Source: Polytrichum commune (taxonomy: Eukaryota > Streptophyta > Polytrichopsida > Polytrichales > Polytrichaceae). Taken from it: a stretch of DNA of 64,000 nt. Shown here one piece after another: positions 31,020-51,296 of this stretch. The first letter of the stretch is position 1. Every line of letters starts with the position of its first letter. The notes beneath the pieces were generated by a model. That model was given only the letters and a program-made list of their open reading frames with translations, ran no database searches and was not told the DNA's origin. The translations under genes and the position numbers were made by a program. The DNA is taken from the NCBI GenBank assembly GCA_950295325.1, contig OX485804.1:3286001-3350000 (forward strand), in the 5' to 3' direction.

Positions 31020-33500
31020 CTTGTGAACCCTTTGAGTGGTCCACCACTCCGCGGGATCACTTTTAGTTAGAATGTTAGCATTAAAAGTTAGAATTGATAG
31101 GGAATTTAGGAAAAATTAGTTCATTTAGCATTTAGCCTAGAAGAAGGAAGATCAAAATGAAACTAAGTAGTGCTAGAAGATAGCAAAGTAGAAAAAATAT
31201 GCTAGCTAGTAAAAACAACTAGCTATTAAGCAAATGTTAGTAGATGTTAGCTAAGCAAATATTAGTAGATGCTAGTTATTAAGCAAATGTTAGTAGATGC
31301 TAGCTAAGCAAGTGTTAGTTATTAGTTAGTGTGAGGCACACAAGACTATTGGAGGTGTTTTGCGTAAGAAGACAAAATCGGCTTGAAAACTTTTGAAGAC
31401 AAAAAAGAAAGAGAGCAAGGGGGCTACTTGCCCACTTGCCCCCTTGCCAACTCGACGGCGGAAAAATTAGAAAGTTTTCTAAAGGTTTCTTGTCGGAGCC
31501 ACCTCGGCGAGAGGGTGGCAACCTCAACCGAGAAAACCCCCGAGCCAAAATTTCGGGAAAGGGTTTGAAAAATGGATCCGGTGGAGGAGGGGTCCAACCC
31601 TTTTGTGAGAGGGTTTAAAAACCCCTCCTTCCACCTTGTAGCTCTCTCTTTTTCTCTAGTTTTTGGGCGAAGCCCTGCTTCAATGTAGTTAGGAAAAAAT
31701 CCTTTAGCATGCATTCTCAATGGCCTAAAAGAAAGGCTTGAGAACCTCCTCTACTCTCTCTCCTAGTTAGAATGTATGTTTGTTAACTCACCAACAAAAT
31801 TATTCCTTCTTTTGTAGAGGTAGGTTGGATGGTAGAGTTTTGAGTGGAGGCATTGTAGACCTCATCTGCCAATGCCCTGAAAGCTTAGTTTAGAAGCTAG
31901 AACAAGATACTTATCATTTTTCTCTTAGAGAGATTTCATATAGCTGTCCATAGCCGTTTTCCATTTGTGATTCGGTTAAGATGACAATTAGTTATGGATT
32001 TCCAAAGATGGAGTAGAAAAACTGGGTGGTCTTGTGGGTAGCGGCTGCTGGATCAGACCTGCGAGCCCAATAGGAATTTTAATTCTAAGAAGTTATATTT
32101 TTCCCAAGTAGAACTTTTGTGTAGCTTTCCAAAATGGCTTAGAACATTTGATTTGAGCATGATTTGAATTAGATATGAATTGTGCAAGATGGGACACATA
32201 GTTTAAGAACTTTTGGTTGACTGCTGCATTACAGAGGATCTGCTGGGTTCACTTCGGCTTACCTTTCTAATCACATATTTTTATCAAATACATATTTTTA
32301 ATATCTCTCCAGGGTCATATAGAACGTTTGATTTGACTAAGATTTGAATTATATATGAATTGTTGAAGGCGAGATACATAGTTTAAGCCTTCTTGAATGA
32401 CTGCTGTGTTACAAGGAGTCTGCTGAATTTCTATTAGCTTAACTTGCTGATGTCATAATTTTCCTAGTTAGAACATATTCATAGTTTTCCAATGGTATAA
32501 GGAAAGCCTAGATCCAAGTAATAAAGAATGTGCTATGAATTTTTGAAGTCAGAAGGTAGATAGGTGGATTGGAAGGGTCGGTTGAATCGACCTCACACTT
32601 CCAACCCTCATAACTTTTGCAATTCTTATCCGATTAAAGTGATTTTTAGATCATTGGAAAGATAATTAGGTGCACTAAGTATAAATATTATGCTTAGGAT
32701 TAAATTACAGTGCAGAATAAATACTTTATATTTTAATTGCTAACTAAGGTACGCTTACTACCAAATTAGTTACAAAGAAGGAGGCAAGGTCGACGCTCGG
32801 GAAGTGGAGCAAGGAAGGAAGTAGCGGCTCGGCCTCCATCGAGCCCAAATCAACCGAGGAAAATTGAGGTAAATTAACTAACCTTAAGCCTTCCATTTAG
32901 GATTGGAGGGAGCACGGCTAAGGTACGCATTTCTAAACCCACTCACCTATTTCGTAAGGTCAAGTGGCTTGACCATTTGACCGCCAAGGGAATACCCAAC
33001 TTCATTGTTTTCGGGGCCCTTGGTATGTTTTGTGGTAGTAGCTTCATTTATTAGTAAGTTTCGTGTGTGGTAAGTCGGATTAATCACCGACATAATCACT
33101 TTTAATGTTGTTCGTGGAAAGGTGGGGTTAATGACCCGCGAATCCACTATTATGTTGTTGGCCCCATAGATTGGGAGTAATGACCGTAATTTATGAAGAT
33201 TGCGCAATAGGTTGAACCTACAGGTTGTCCGTCACCATGGTCCCATTGAGTTGCATTTCGTGGTCTATCCAGTGTAAACACATTTAACAATCAAAACATA
33301 CAAAATAAATCGTAAACCCTTGTTGGCAAGAGACCCGAATCGGAAACTTAACTCGGTAGAGTGATACCACCCTTCGAACCATTGATGTCCGAAGGGTTTG
33401 AGATGTTACTCGACCTTCAAAGGACCTGCACGAGGCCTTAGAAGGTTCCGAGGTAAGGGGTGCACCAACCAGGTAAGGGGTGATGCCTAATATGTTAATG
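31020..33500. repeat. Non-coding repetitive block, probably a decayed LTR and leader
   Basis: 31210-31320 is a tandem of TGTTAGTAGATG / TAGCTAAGCAA words. 31920-32660 holds about four diverged units of 170-200 bp, each with GCTTTCCAAAATGG-like, GAACATTTGATTTGA-like and CTGCTGCATTACA-like words. 33020-33250 has GTCGGATTAATCACCGAC and GGGGTTAATGACCCGCGA, echoing the leader at 2750-2900 of the inserted gypsy element. No coding homology. A GGAGCCACCTCGGCGAGAGG-type segment near 31495-31515 explains the short open frames there, which I do not regard as genes. Confidence 0.5.
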
Positions 33501-36262
33501 TAGTGAGTTAGGACATGCAAACAAAAGTAAGTAATTAAGAAGGAATTTGTGTGAAGGGTGGGACTTAGGCCAAGTTCCCCCGCTTAGAAAACTAAATAGA
33601 ACTAAATAAAGAAATAGGAATAATTAAATGGTCCATCAAATTGTCGTTATTCCGTTCGTTGAGTTAGGGTGGTATGAATCACACCCGGTTGGGTGTATCA
33701 GAACCATCCCAATTCACAAATTAGGATTGCCTTGGTTTCAAGGCTGGTGCGTCTGCGCGTAGAATAGGTTGTAGGTTAAAGTTAGAACTAGATATGAAAT
33801 TGGTTAGTGGAGTTTAAAGCCACACTAGTAAAAAACTAAGGCCCAACCTTCGGAGGTACTACGACGCATATTTAATCTCCCTTAAAAATCTAACTACTCA
33901 CGTTATACACCTATCATCCGGGTTTGGCTTGGGCGCCTGCAAATGCAGGCCACCTTCACCGAAGGGCTTGTGTGATATTTTTAGGCTCCCTCGAAAGGGG
34001 GTGGCCCAAAAGTACCACACATCTCTGGAGTTTTTGAAGCATATTGGACAGACTATAAACCGATAAAATTCCAAATTATGTTCCACAATATCATCATGTT
34101 AATTTTTTTTTTGCTCAAATACTAAGGCAAAGACCACGCGACTAGCTGCTTGTTTGACTTTTGAATGGCATCAAAGAGAATATAAGAACTTAGTCATATA
34201 TGACAGTGATGATCAATTCACTAAGTACACAATTGTATCTCAAGGCACACATGTCGTGTCTTTGAACTGGATTCTTTAATTATATCAATGCAATCAACCT
34301 ATTCTAAAGTGCAATTGATGAACATGTGACTTTCAGATAACATCGTTTTTTACACACTAACTAACAATGGAAGTATGTAGGTCAAACACATATTTTGGTG
34401 CATGTCGAGGCCCAAGTAGGGCCACTTAGGCCCCCTCTACAATAGAGAAGTTGAGAGTTATAAGCACTAGTCCCCTTTGGTAAAGTTCAAAGGTATGAAC
34501 ATTCGTAATGGTGGGGAGCGTCTTTTGCATGCTTGTTTTACTTCGCTCCACTTCACCATTGACCTTTCAACTCGAGAGCTTGAACCTTTATAATAGACTT
34601 ACAATTATTAGATGCCACCTTAATAGATCCTACACAGAATGTTGGAGATAATCTTTGAGTAAATTTTGCCAATCTCTCAGTCGAATTCCTAAGCTACCTC
34701 AAGCTAGTTGCTTCAGGATTCTCGAGTATGTAAGCTCTCATTTTGTGAGTCCCATGCCAATGGCTTTCCAACATTCTTTGGTTTATCACAACCAATCCTT
34801 TGTTGAGTACCATTCTCTCATGAAAGAGAAGAAAAGCAACTAGCATGAGAGAAAAAACAAATCAACCTTTGGCGTTGCCTTTTGAACATCAAGACCACTT
34901 TACACTTGTTCAAACTATTGAGAGCTTTCAAAAGGACTCATCAAACTCCCAATGGTTTGAGCTTTGGATAAAAGCTCATGAACTTCAATTACCAAACCCT
35001 CAAAATTGCAGGTTCAAGCTCTCAACTCAAACTCTAACACTTGGCTTGGGAACCCTTAATTTGGACACGTATAGGCGTAGGTTATTTTTCTATTAAATAT
35101 TGGAAGAAACACAGATGAACGATGGATGAATATCATCCGACCATCAACCGGGGACAAGCGCGGGATGCAACATTCTTCGTGGCTTTCAAATCCGGAAGCT
35201 CATCGGTGCTCGAGCTTCCAGCGAACTCTGAGCAATCTCCTCGAATCCCGATTTCCGATTCAGATCCTCCTCATACGCATACTACATTTTCATCAACGAC
35301 GTGCACACCGATCCTTGAATTCAGACAGGGGGGCGAACCAGTGCACTTAATCTGCACCCGTGTTTGCGAACGGGCTCACGAGAAAATGCGCAGACTCTTG
35401 GGGTGTATGTAAGTAGTTCCGAAGAAAGAAGTCATCACAAATGGTGCGAAATTAGGTCTGGGTAGTCTTGCAGATTGGGCATGCTCGTCATCTCACCACT
35501 TCGAAAATTGGGAGCGGTGGATTGGGGAGTCGGAATAGGGGACCAGAATCCCTGAATCTGCACCTGGAATGAGGGCAATAAGGAGCGTGTATCTTTGGTT
35601 GAAGAGAAACCTGAACCCTGCGAATTCAATCCTTGGTGTCAATTCTTGTACACGTCGCTACTCAATCGATTTGTTTTTGAGCAGAGCGCCGAAAATTGGG
35701 TCAAATTTGGTTGGAGTTAAATATAGTTCATCCTCTTGCCAGTACGACATACTTTTCCATGTCACGCTGAGGTGTATCATCGATTTGGCAGATTTTGAGC
35801 TGGATGTGGGGGGAATACGGGACGTGGATGGAAAGCCTTGAATAGGGACCCATCGAGAAGTGTATGTGGATTGTTCGCGTTGTAGTTACATGTGCGGAAG
35901 TGTGGTAGGAATGTGGAGGGGTTTAAAAGTTGAATAGCAGCATGCAATTGTTCACAAAGCATTGGAGAATCATCCACATTGATGTGGGTTTCGCCTGCGA
36001 AGTGGATTTTTGGGTTGAATGGTAGAGAGGAAGACACAGAGAGAAGGTTATTCTCTCCTTATCGAAAATTTGAGTGCGACACGAGAGGTTGGAATGTCTG
36101 AATAAGTTGGTGGCACACGATGAAGAGGAAGACTAAAGTGCGAGGGAAAGAAGTTGATATTATACTGAAGAAAAGTGTGACCTCATTTCCACTAGCAAAC
36201 AATATGTAGTATACATTTGAACTAGTTATACAATTGAGAGTTCTCCTCAATTTGTTGCTATT

Positions 36263-36263
<1 letters not shown>
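33501..36263. other. Intergenic, only unrecognised short open frames
   Basis: Open frames at 34655-34843, 34845-35096, 35122-35412, 35569-35841 (plus) and 35435-35629, 35777-36037 (minus) are 60-100 residues long and carry no domain I recognise. The minus-strand pair lies adjacent and could be pieces of a decayed exon, but there is no supporting motif. Confidence 0.35.

Positions 36264-36306
<43 letters not shown>
36264..36306. repeat. (AG)n microsatellite
   Basis: Uninterrupted AG dinucleotide run of 43 bp. Confidence 0.98.
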
Positions 36307-36309
<3 letters not shown>

Positions 36310-37241
36310 GTCACATTGCCCAACCTAAGCCAACTATGGAGCTGCATTGGAACCTGCCTTCGGGTGCACATTGCATCCCAACCTAAGGCGCAGATTGTAG
36401 ATGGTGGACAAAAAAATCTTTCTAGTTTTTCTTGCCATCGGGTGTATCAAACTTTGCCGCATGCGAGTAACAAGCCAAGATGCAGGGCCCACGGAGCCGG
36501 CTGGACCAGGTGATCTCTTATCATGTTCTGAGGGGTTTATGCTTCAAATGTTCACAATCATAACTGTGCAAGATAATATAATATGCGTAGTTACATTGAA
36601 TTCTGCTGAATTTTTCTGACCTAACCCTCCATTCTAGAGGCTGGTCTGCTCGGTGAAGGTTTGGGTCCAAAAAAGGTTGATGGTTTTTTTGTTTGAAATA
36701 GTAGGTCCCATCCAGCCACAAGGAAGCCTATAACCTTGGGCCTTGGTGCGTGATTGTGAGTGATTCCTAGTCCAATCGTTCTCTCTGAAGTATCAGATAA
36801 TGGCTTTTGGGATTCACGTAATTCTCGAACGGAATTCTCAAACAATAATTGCCATTCTCGAACGTAGTATTCATGGGGAAGAGATTATGCACATCATTGA
36901 AGAACGTTGTAGACAATCTGTTAGATCATATGACTTTTTCCTGAATGAGGTGGATGTGTTTGAATGTGTGGTTCACCCCCAAGAAGTTTTGGGTGGAGGG
37001 CTTAATCTTCCTGATGGGATCTACGTATGGAAGTCCTTTGTGAGTCTAGCTGTACATGGATATGGTTTGGGGTTGTGTCGCGTCTACGTCGTTTGTAAGA
37101 TGTAAGTGCTGTATCTAAATCTGTATGTATTCTTATGAAGCACAACTACAAGTTGGTGCTTGTTAAGCGTGCAGGCATTTAAAACAGATGTTGCAGCAGA
37201 CATTGCACCTTTCTTTGCTAGTTGTAGCCGCCTTCAATTCA
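36307..37241. other. Upstream region of TEBICHI
   Basis: Should include the promoter and 5' leader. An open frame at 36800-37105 contains DFFLNEVDVFECVVHPQEVL; a related degenerate sequence recurs near 49150-49220 (FLHEVDVLVC), so it is more likely a dispersed repeat than an exon. No TATA box could be assigned with confidence. Confidence 0.35.
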
Positions 37242-45784
<8,543 letters not shown>

Positions 45785-47500
45785 GTACAACAGTGTGGCC
45801 ACCTGGTTGGAGGCACTTATGGGTATTACCCTGAGTGTGGCTGCAGGCTCTGCTACAACTAGCCTACTCATAAACAGAGGGTACCAGGTATTCATGGGAA
45901 TTCCAGAGGATTGTAAGGTAGATGGAATGAAGTACAGAATTTAGCATTCCGAGAATTCTGGTTGAATTAAGTGGGAATCCCATTTCAGTACCTGGAAAGT
46001 AGCTTGGTAGAAGGCAGATGGCAGATGTTTTTCCTGGGGTTCCTTGGATGCTGGCATTCTTTCAAAGCTTGCGTGGAGTGTCTGTAGAGCAAATGAGGGA
46101 TCATGTGTACATGCATGTTGGTTTAAACTGGTCCACTGAAGAATAATTTGTAGGTGTAAATTGTGCAGGACTTGATTTCTAGCTTTCCTCAAACAGTGGT
46201 GAAGAAACGGCCTTCAAAGAGCAGCACAAAGGTGTAGGCAGCGCATTCTGCTGTCTGGAAGCCTCTAAAGTTCAAGAGGTTGGCATCAATTTTCTCTATG
46301 GTTTTAAATCATCATTGTGCTTTGACAATTGCTCTACTTCGTGCGCATAAGACCATGGATACGTTAATACTGACGTATTTGGATGTGAGGTGCAGAGCTG
46401 AACTTGCAGAATGGAAGACTCTACTCTCTTGGGCATACTAGTGTGTGAACTTGCTCCAGACCCCCGATGGAAACTCAAGGGACATGTGGAGGAACCATCA
46501 TGCCTGTTGTTTAATGCTTGCCATTCATATTAAGGGGCCTGAGGTCTCCCTCTTGACCCTTGTGATGGGCGTTCTCACTGCCTCTTGTCACTGTACATTG
46601 TACATCTGCACATTGAGCTGACATGCCCGTCCTCCTCCTTTGTGGTCACTTTATGATGTCGCCCTCACTTGCTTGAGCCCAGTATGCAAAGTTCATACAT
46701 GTGAGGACTTCTTCAACTGCACCTCAGGGTTACCACTCTTGCTGCGAACTTTGATAAATTTAATGTTTCTGCTGCCACTGAGCTGTGGTAGCAAATTGCC
46801 AATATGCTCTGCCGTTCTTTCTACTCCAAGTGCTAATGAACTACCTAGTGTGCAATCTTCAGCAGTTTTGAATTGTGTAATTTTAATTAGAATGCAATAG
46901 GTATTGCCTTGGAATGTTGCGTTATTTATTTTATTTTTATTGCACTTTCTGCAAACTTTCCTGGATTTCCAAGTCCAGATGGTTCTGGGATCCGGTGTCA
47001 AGCAGTTTGGAGTTCCCCAAGGAAGCACATTCTTGCAGGACAGCAGTATTGTTGGACACTGACAAGGAGCACAGTAGCTGAATGATTCTGTTAAGATACA
47101 TCTAATTGCTTCGCAGGAAGGGGTGTGGGTTTGGATTCCAAGACTTTTGCGTAGTAAAATAAGTCTACCTATCAATCCCAAACTTTCTCCAGTAGATACT
47201 CTGAGGGACACTGGCAGGAACTGAGTGTCATGACGAGGGAGATAAGTTTACCCTGTCAGGGGTTCGTGGTCCTTTGCGTCACAAGGATGCTCTGGAGTCT
47301 GCCTTCCTTCTGGCTGTTCCCTGGTTCTCCATACCAGACAGTTTCAATTACCTTCTCCTCAACAAAACCCACAGTAAGGTATGTGGCAAGCTTCATAGTT
47401 AAGCACGGACACTAACAAGACACGTGTTACAATGAGATTGAACTATGTGCTCAAAAAATATAGTAACCACTCTAGGCTCGATGAAATGAACCGAAATGAA
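45785..47500. other. Region after TEBICHI, no confirmed exon
   Basis: I looked for a continuation of TEBICHI. One splice-flanked open piece (46170-46233, LISSFPQTVVKKRPSKS) and an open frame at 47230-47415 are possible but lack recognisable polymerase or exonuclease motifs. May include the 3' untranslated region. Confidence 0.4.
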
Positions 47501-47567
47501 GTTGGTTTTAAAGTCAAGGAAGCCGAAAAGGCTAATGGGACTGAAAGTACATCATCATGGTTTCAAA

Positions 47568-47860
47568 TCAGCTAATTCTCTGGAGTGGCGGAGTGCCGTA
47601 GCATCTGAGATAGAGGCTAATATCAACTTTGTGGTCTAGTTGAAAGAAAGACTTGAGGCTCCTTAGGACTACTTTCTCAATTAGTGATGGGAATTTATTT
47701 GTGATGGGCTTGTATAGGTGACATTCCACCAGGAAATGTACCTCAATTTCAATTACATTGTAGGAGCAAAAGTGGCATAGTCTAGTATCTCTAGAGATGG
47801 GGGTAGTTGACCATCGTCCAATTTCAATGGCCAATCTATGGTTTCAGGTGTGGTAGGTAG
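47568..47860 (-). pseudogene. LINE-like C-terminal tail (zf-RVT-type)
   Basis: The minus-strand frame 47834-47568 reads EIGRWSTTPISRDTRLCHFC, then NVIEIEVHFLVECHLYKPI. The pattern Arg-rich, C-x2-C...H-x4-C matches the zinc-binding tail found after reverse transcriptase in many plant non-LTR elements. Related non-coding copies occur at 57388-57590 and 63785-63960. No reverse transcriptase is present nearby, so these are 3' fragments, as expected of 5'-truncated LINE insertions. Confidence 0.65.
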
Positions 47861-48498
47861 CAATGATCTTGTGTTGTGGTGGTGTCAATGGTTGCTTCAA
47901 AGTATAGTGCATGTTCGTATTTGAGAAAATCCTTGAGGTGGAGGTAATCCAGTTTCTTCCTTGAGAGATGAAAAGGGTTCCATTCTTGAGTAACAAGGGC
48001 GTCCTTGATATCATCATGTGTTACTTTAGATGTGGCTGGGTTGTCGATTGTGATTCACTTCTTCTAACCTCCTACAACTCTTGCACCTCACCTTTGATTC
48101 TAAAACTTGACTAGCCCACTTCTCCGAGGTTAGGAAACATGTGAATAACTAAGTACAAGATAGTTAGCAATCCCAACTCGAGGTTGTAGGCACTTTCGTC
48201 ATAATTTTCAGAGCTCAAATTATCAAATTGAAGATTCTCATGCACATTAAATGTCCATAGAGATCTCTCCCCAACTATGTTGACTATCGAACCAAGAACA
48301 ATTATCATATTTTGAGCACAGATCCTAATCTCTTCTAAACAAATGCCATACCAAACCATGTACCACTCAAATATAGGTGTTCAATTGAAAACAAGTAACT
48401 GAATTAAGCACATCATCTGTGCTATCTTACGTAACTTTCTGTCACCAGATTAATTTCCACTGTCACCAAGTGTAAATAATACTTTGGTGAGTTCATTT

Positions 48499-48501
<3 letters not shown>

Positions 48502-48529
<28 letters not shown>
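48502..48529. repeat. (AG)14 microsatellite
   Basis: Perfect AG run of 28 bp. Confidence 0.98.
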
Positions 48530-48531
<2 letters not shown>

Positions 48532-50444
48532 GACAAGTAGTCCTGATGCAGTTGAACAATCTGAGGCCAGGTGGGACCAAAGGCTCGAGCTCTGTGTTAA
48601 GCTTATTCATACAGTGGACTCGGTCACTGGAGAGGCTCACTTTTAAGCTTAGCTAGTGCAAGGGCGGCAAGTTTTCTCTTCTCTCCCTTTGGAGGGACCC
48701 AAGAGAAAAAGAATACACGCATTCGTCCATATTCGTTGGAACAAATCGTTGTGCACTCATTCGCAACTACATAGGAATTAGAAAAACAAAATTTGAAAAT
48801 TTTGTGATGTCATTCCTCGGATGTGGATCACATTCTTCGTGCCGCATTTGGAATTGATGTTCAAGTGCTACGATGAAGTTTTTTGGGGCTTCAAATGTAT
48901 GACAACAATACATAGAGTTGGATTTTGGGTGTGGCTATCTTACACCAGGTGGTTCGAATAGGTGGTGTGGACTTTCAAAATAGAGTGGATGATTGTGTAC
49001 TCAATAATGGCCATTGGGTGGACTGGGTTGAGCAAATGGTGGCTGCAAGTTGGTTCATGCACTGCCCAGTATCCAATGTAAGTTTAATCAGGAAGAGGTT
49101 AAGCATGGTCATCGTCAAGGAATAAATTATAGTTGACTGTGTTTGGACATTTTCTGCATGAGGTAGATGTGTTGGTTTGTTCGCTTCAACCCAAGAGCTT
49201 TGGGTGGAGGCCATAGTCACTTCATGATGGAAATTAAATAGAACAAAGCAAGATATATTCAATTTCGTTCATTATTGGTGCGGTGCGCATGTTGTTGCCA
49301 TGCGTCGTGGCAAGTGGGTGGGTGATGTGTCACATGACACTTAGGTTGAGGGCACGAAAGATATGATAGATACTATAGCCTTGCATCTTCATGCGCCAAA
49401 AGGGAGTCATTTGTCATGTTATACATAACACTCTTCAAGTACAAAAGCAATGCACCCTTGCCATCTTATTAGGCACGGGTGCATGGTGTGCAAGGCTTGC
49501 AAGGCTTGCCATATAGCACCTACAAAAACATGATAAGATTGGCATATGTGCTCACATTATAGTAACCATTCCAAGATCAATTGTTGACACAATGAGAAGG
49601 GCCTATGTGGTCACTTAAAGAGAATCGATCACTTTGCCATCTTTTAACTTTCAAGTACCGACAATAGGGCCACATATCAAGTTAGTGCAAAGCACACTAT
49701 ATCAAATAATCAATGCACCATCCATCATCTAGAGTAGGTGTTAAGGTAGGTGATAGACATTTGGTGCCAAAATGCTATTTTCTAAAAGAGGTGCTTGTAA
49801 AGGTTCCGGCTAACTTTTTAAATGACACATAGCCAAAACTTGAAATATTTTGTCTCAAACATGCTTGTCACCTAAGGCACATTGACCGTATTAATTCGGT
49901 CATTCATCATAATCAAATGTACATGTATTTGAGTGGTTCGTGCTTAGGGTAGATCTCACAAACGAAACTCAACAAGACACATGTTCAAAACAGATAGGTC
50001 TACATGCTTAGAATTCGTGAACCACTCTAAACTCAACAATCAACACAAATAAAGGAACCTAGATATTCAGTTAACTAATCAACACACATACACTTTCAAT
50101 CATCACAACTGCATCAAAGGAGGTCTGATTTTCGCATATGCTTCATCACGGATTTGCTAATGCAGCACTAAAGCTTCATTATATAAATCTAATCGGTAGA
50201 AGTTGAAGAACATGAAAAACGAACCGAAGAACACACACATACCTTTATGGGTATTCAACTCTTTCTTTCTTATTTTCTTTTCTTTTTGAAGCGAACCTAC
50301 TTGTTTGCCATGCCATGTATATACCGACTTCCATTAACGCATCTTTGAAAAAGCAGGCCGGGTTGCAGGGTATTAGGGTACACCTTCCAATGATGATACG
50401 ACCCGGTCCTAAAGGCCAGTGCGGAGATAGATCATGGTGAGAAA
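48530..50444. other. Intergenic repeats, no gene recognised
   Basis: Short open frames on both strands (48925-49125, 48975-49262) without recognised domains; 49150-49220 resembles 36930-37000. Otherwise AT-rich unassigned sequence. Confidence 0.4.
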
Positions 50445-50457
50445 GGGGGGGGGGGGG
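50445..50457. repeat. Poly-G run (13 bases)
   Basis: Thirteen consecutive G; length may be affected by sequencing error. Confidence 0.9.
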
Positions 50458-50644
50458 TCATAATAAATAAGACCCTTGAACCCCGGACTAGTGTGAATGC
50501 ATCGTGACTTGGAGTAAGTCGAGTTTAGGTTTTTAGTTGGTGTGGAATTGGGTTTAAATGTGGAAGGAGTCTTTGCACCGAAGCTACCAAGCACGAAGGT
50601 GACCTAGTCACATAGTATTGCGGGCACCAAAAGAACAAGTGTCC

Positions 50645-50866
50645 GGGCATAATCGGTCGAGGTCCTAGTGTTTCCAAGACCAACCGGTTACATGTTGACA
50701 TCTTTTGGTTTTCCTTTATTGGATTGGGGAATGTTTCTTAAGTTCTCTAATTGGATCTATCATTTTCATGGAGTCTTGAATTTGAACCGGTTATTTCTCA
50801 AACTCGACTGGTTCATTTATACATGATTTATACCTAGCGGGTGGTTCTCCCCGTTCATTGCAAAGG
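50645..50866. repeat. Dispersed repeat, partner at 54850-55045
   Basis: Begins GGGCATAATCGGTC and ends around TGTTCATTGC; the same beginning, end and several internal words (GTTTCCA, TCTTGAATTTGAACCGG-like, GGTTCTTACTGTTC-like) appear in the same order at 54850-55045, roughly two thirds identical by eye. Non-coding. Confidence 0.65.
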
Positions 50867-50874
50867 AAAAGGAG

Positions 50875-50876
50875 CC

Positions 50877-50907
<31 letters not shown>

Positions 50908-50925
50908 ACACACAAACACACAACA
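50875..50925. repeat. Poly-C then (CA)n microsatellite
   Basis: Nineteen C followed by a CA dinucleotide run with minor interruptions. Confidence 0.97.
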
Positions 50926-51296
50926 CAAAGGTGATTGGAACTTGATTCATTAGCACCGAGCTCCCATGCCAAAAAGATTGGGGGAGAGGTAATTATTGCA
51001 TATGAGCATACCTCTCATTCATCCAACATAAAACCTTGGCACTTTACACATTTGTTGTCGATTCATCTACTACCTATAGATGATCTAGAAGATTGCACTA
51101 AATAGTTTCAATTGTTGTTCATTTTCTACACGTGTTTTAGAAACTCATTTTTACTAGATCACATCCAATTGGTTACAATTTCATATGACTCCCACGAGCT
51201 TCTAATAGATTGTTTGAAATCATTGACATTTTAGGAATGTTTGTTATTTCAAGCAGGAAATGGAACAAGGGGATGACACCCAAGGGGAAAGAAATA

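Noticed and set aside
31315-31720. Overlapping open frames on both strands (60-98 codons)
   Set aside because: Composition-driven frames in a repetitive, GC-richer patch; no motif, and no agreement between frames.
36800-37105. 101-codon open frame upstream of TEBICHI
   Set aside because: Part of it recurs in degenerate form near 49.2 kb, so it looks like a dispersed repeat; the TEBICHI model starts cleanly downstream.
46168-46233. Small splice-flanked piece after the TEBICHI stop
   Set aside because: It has AG and GT flanks but would need the stop at 45782 to be skipped by an unseen donor, and has no recognised similarity.
47230-47415. Possible extra TEBICHI exon
   Set aside because: Open frame only; no polymerase or exonuclease motif and no clear splice sites in phase with the last modelled exon.
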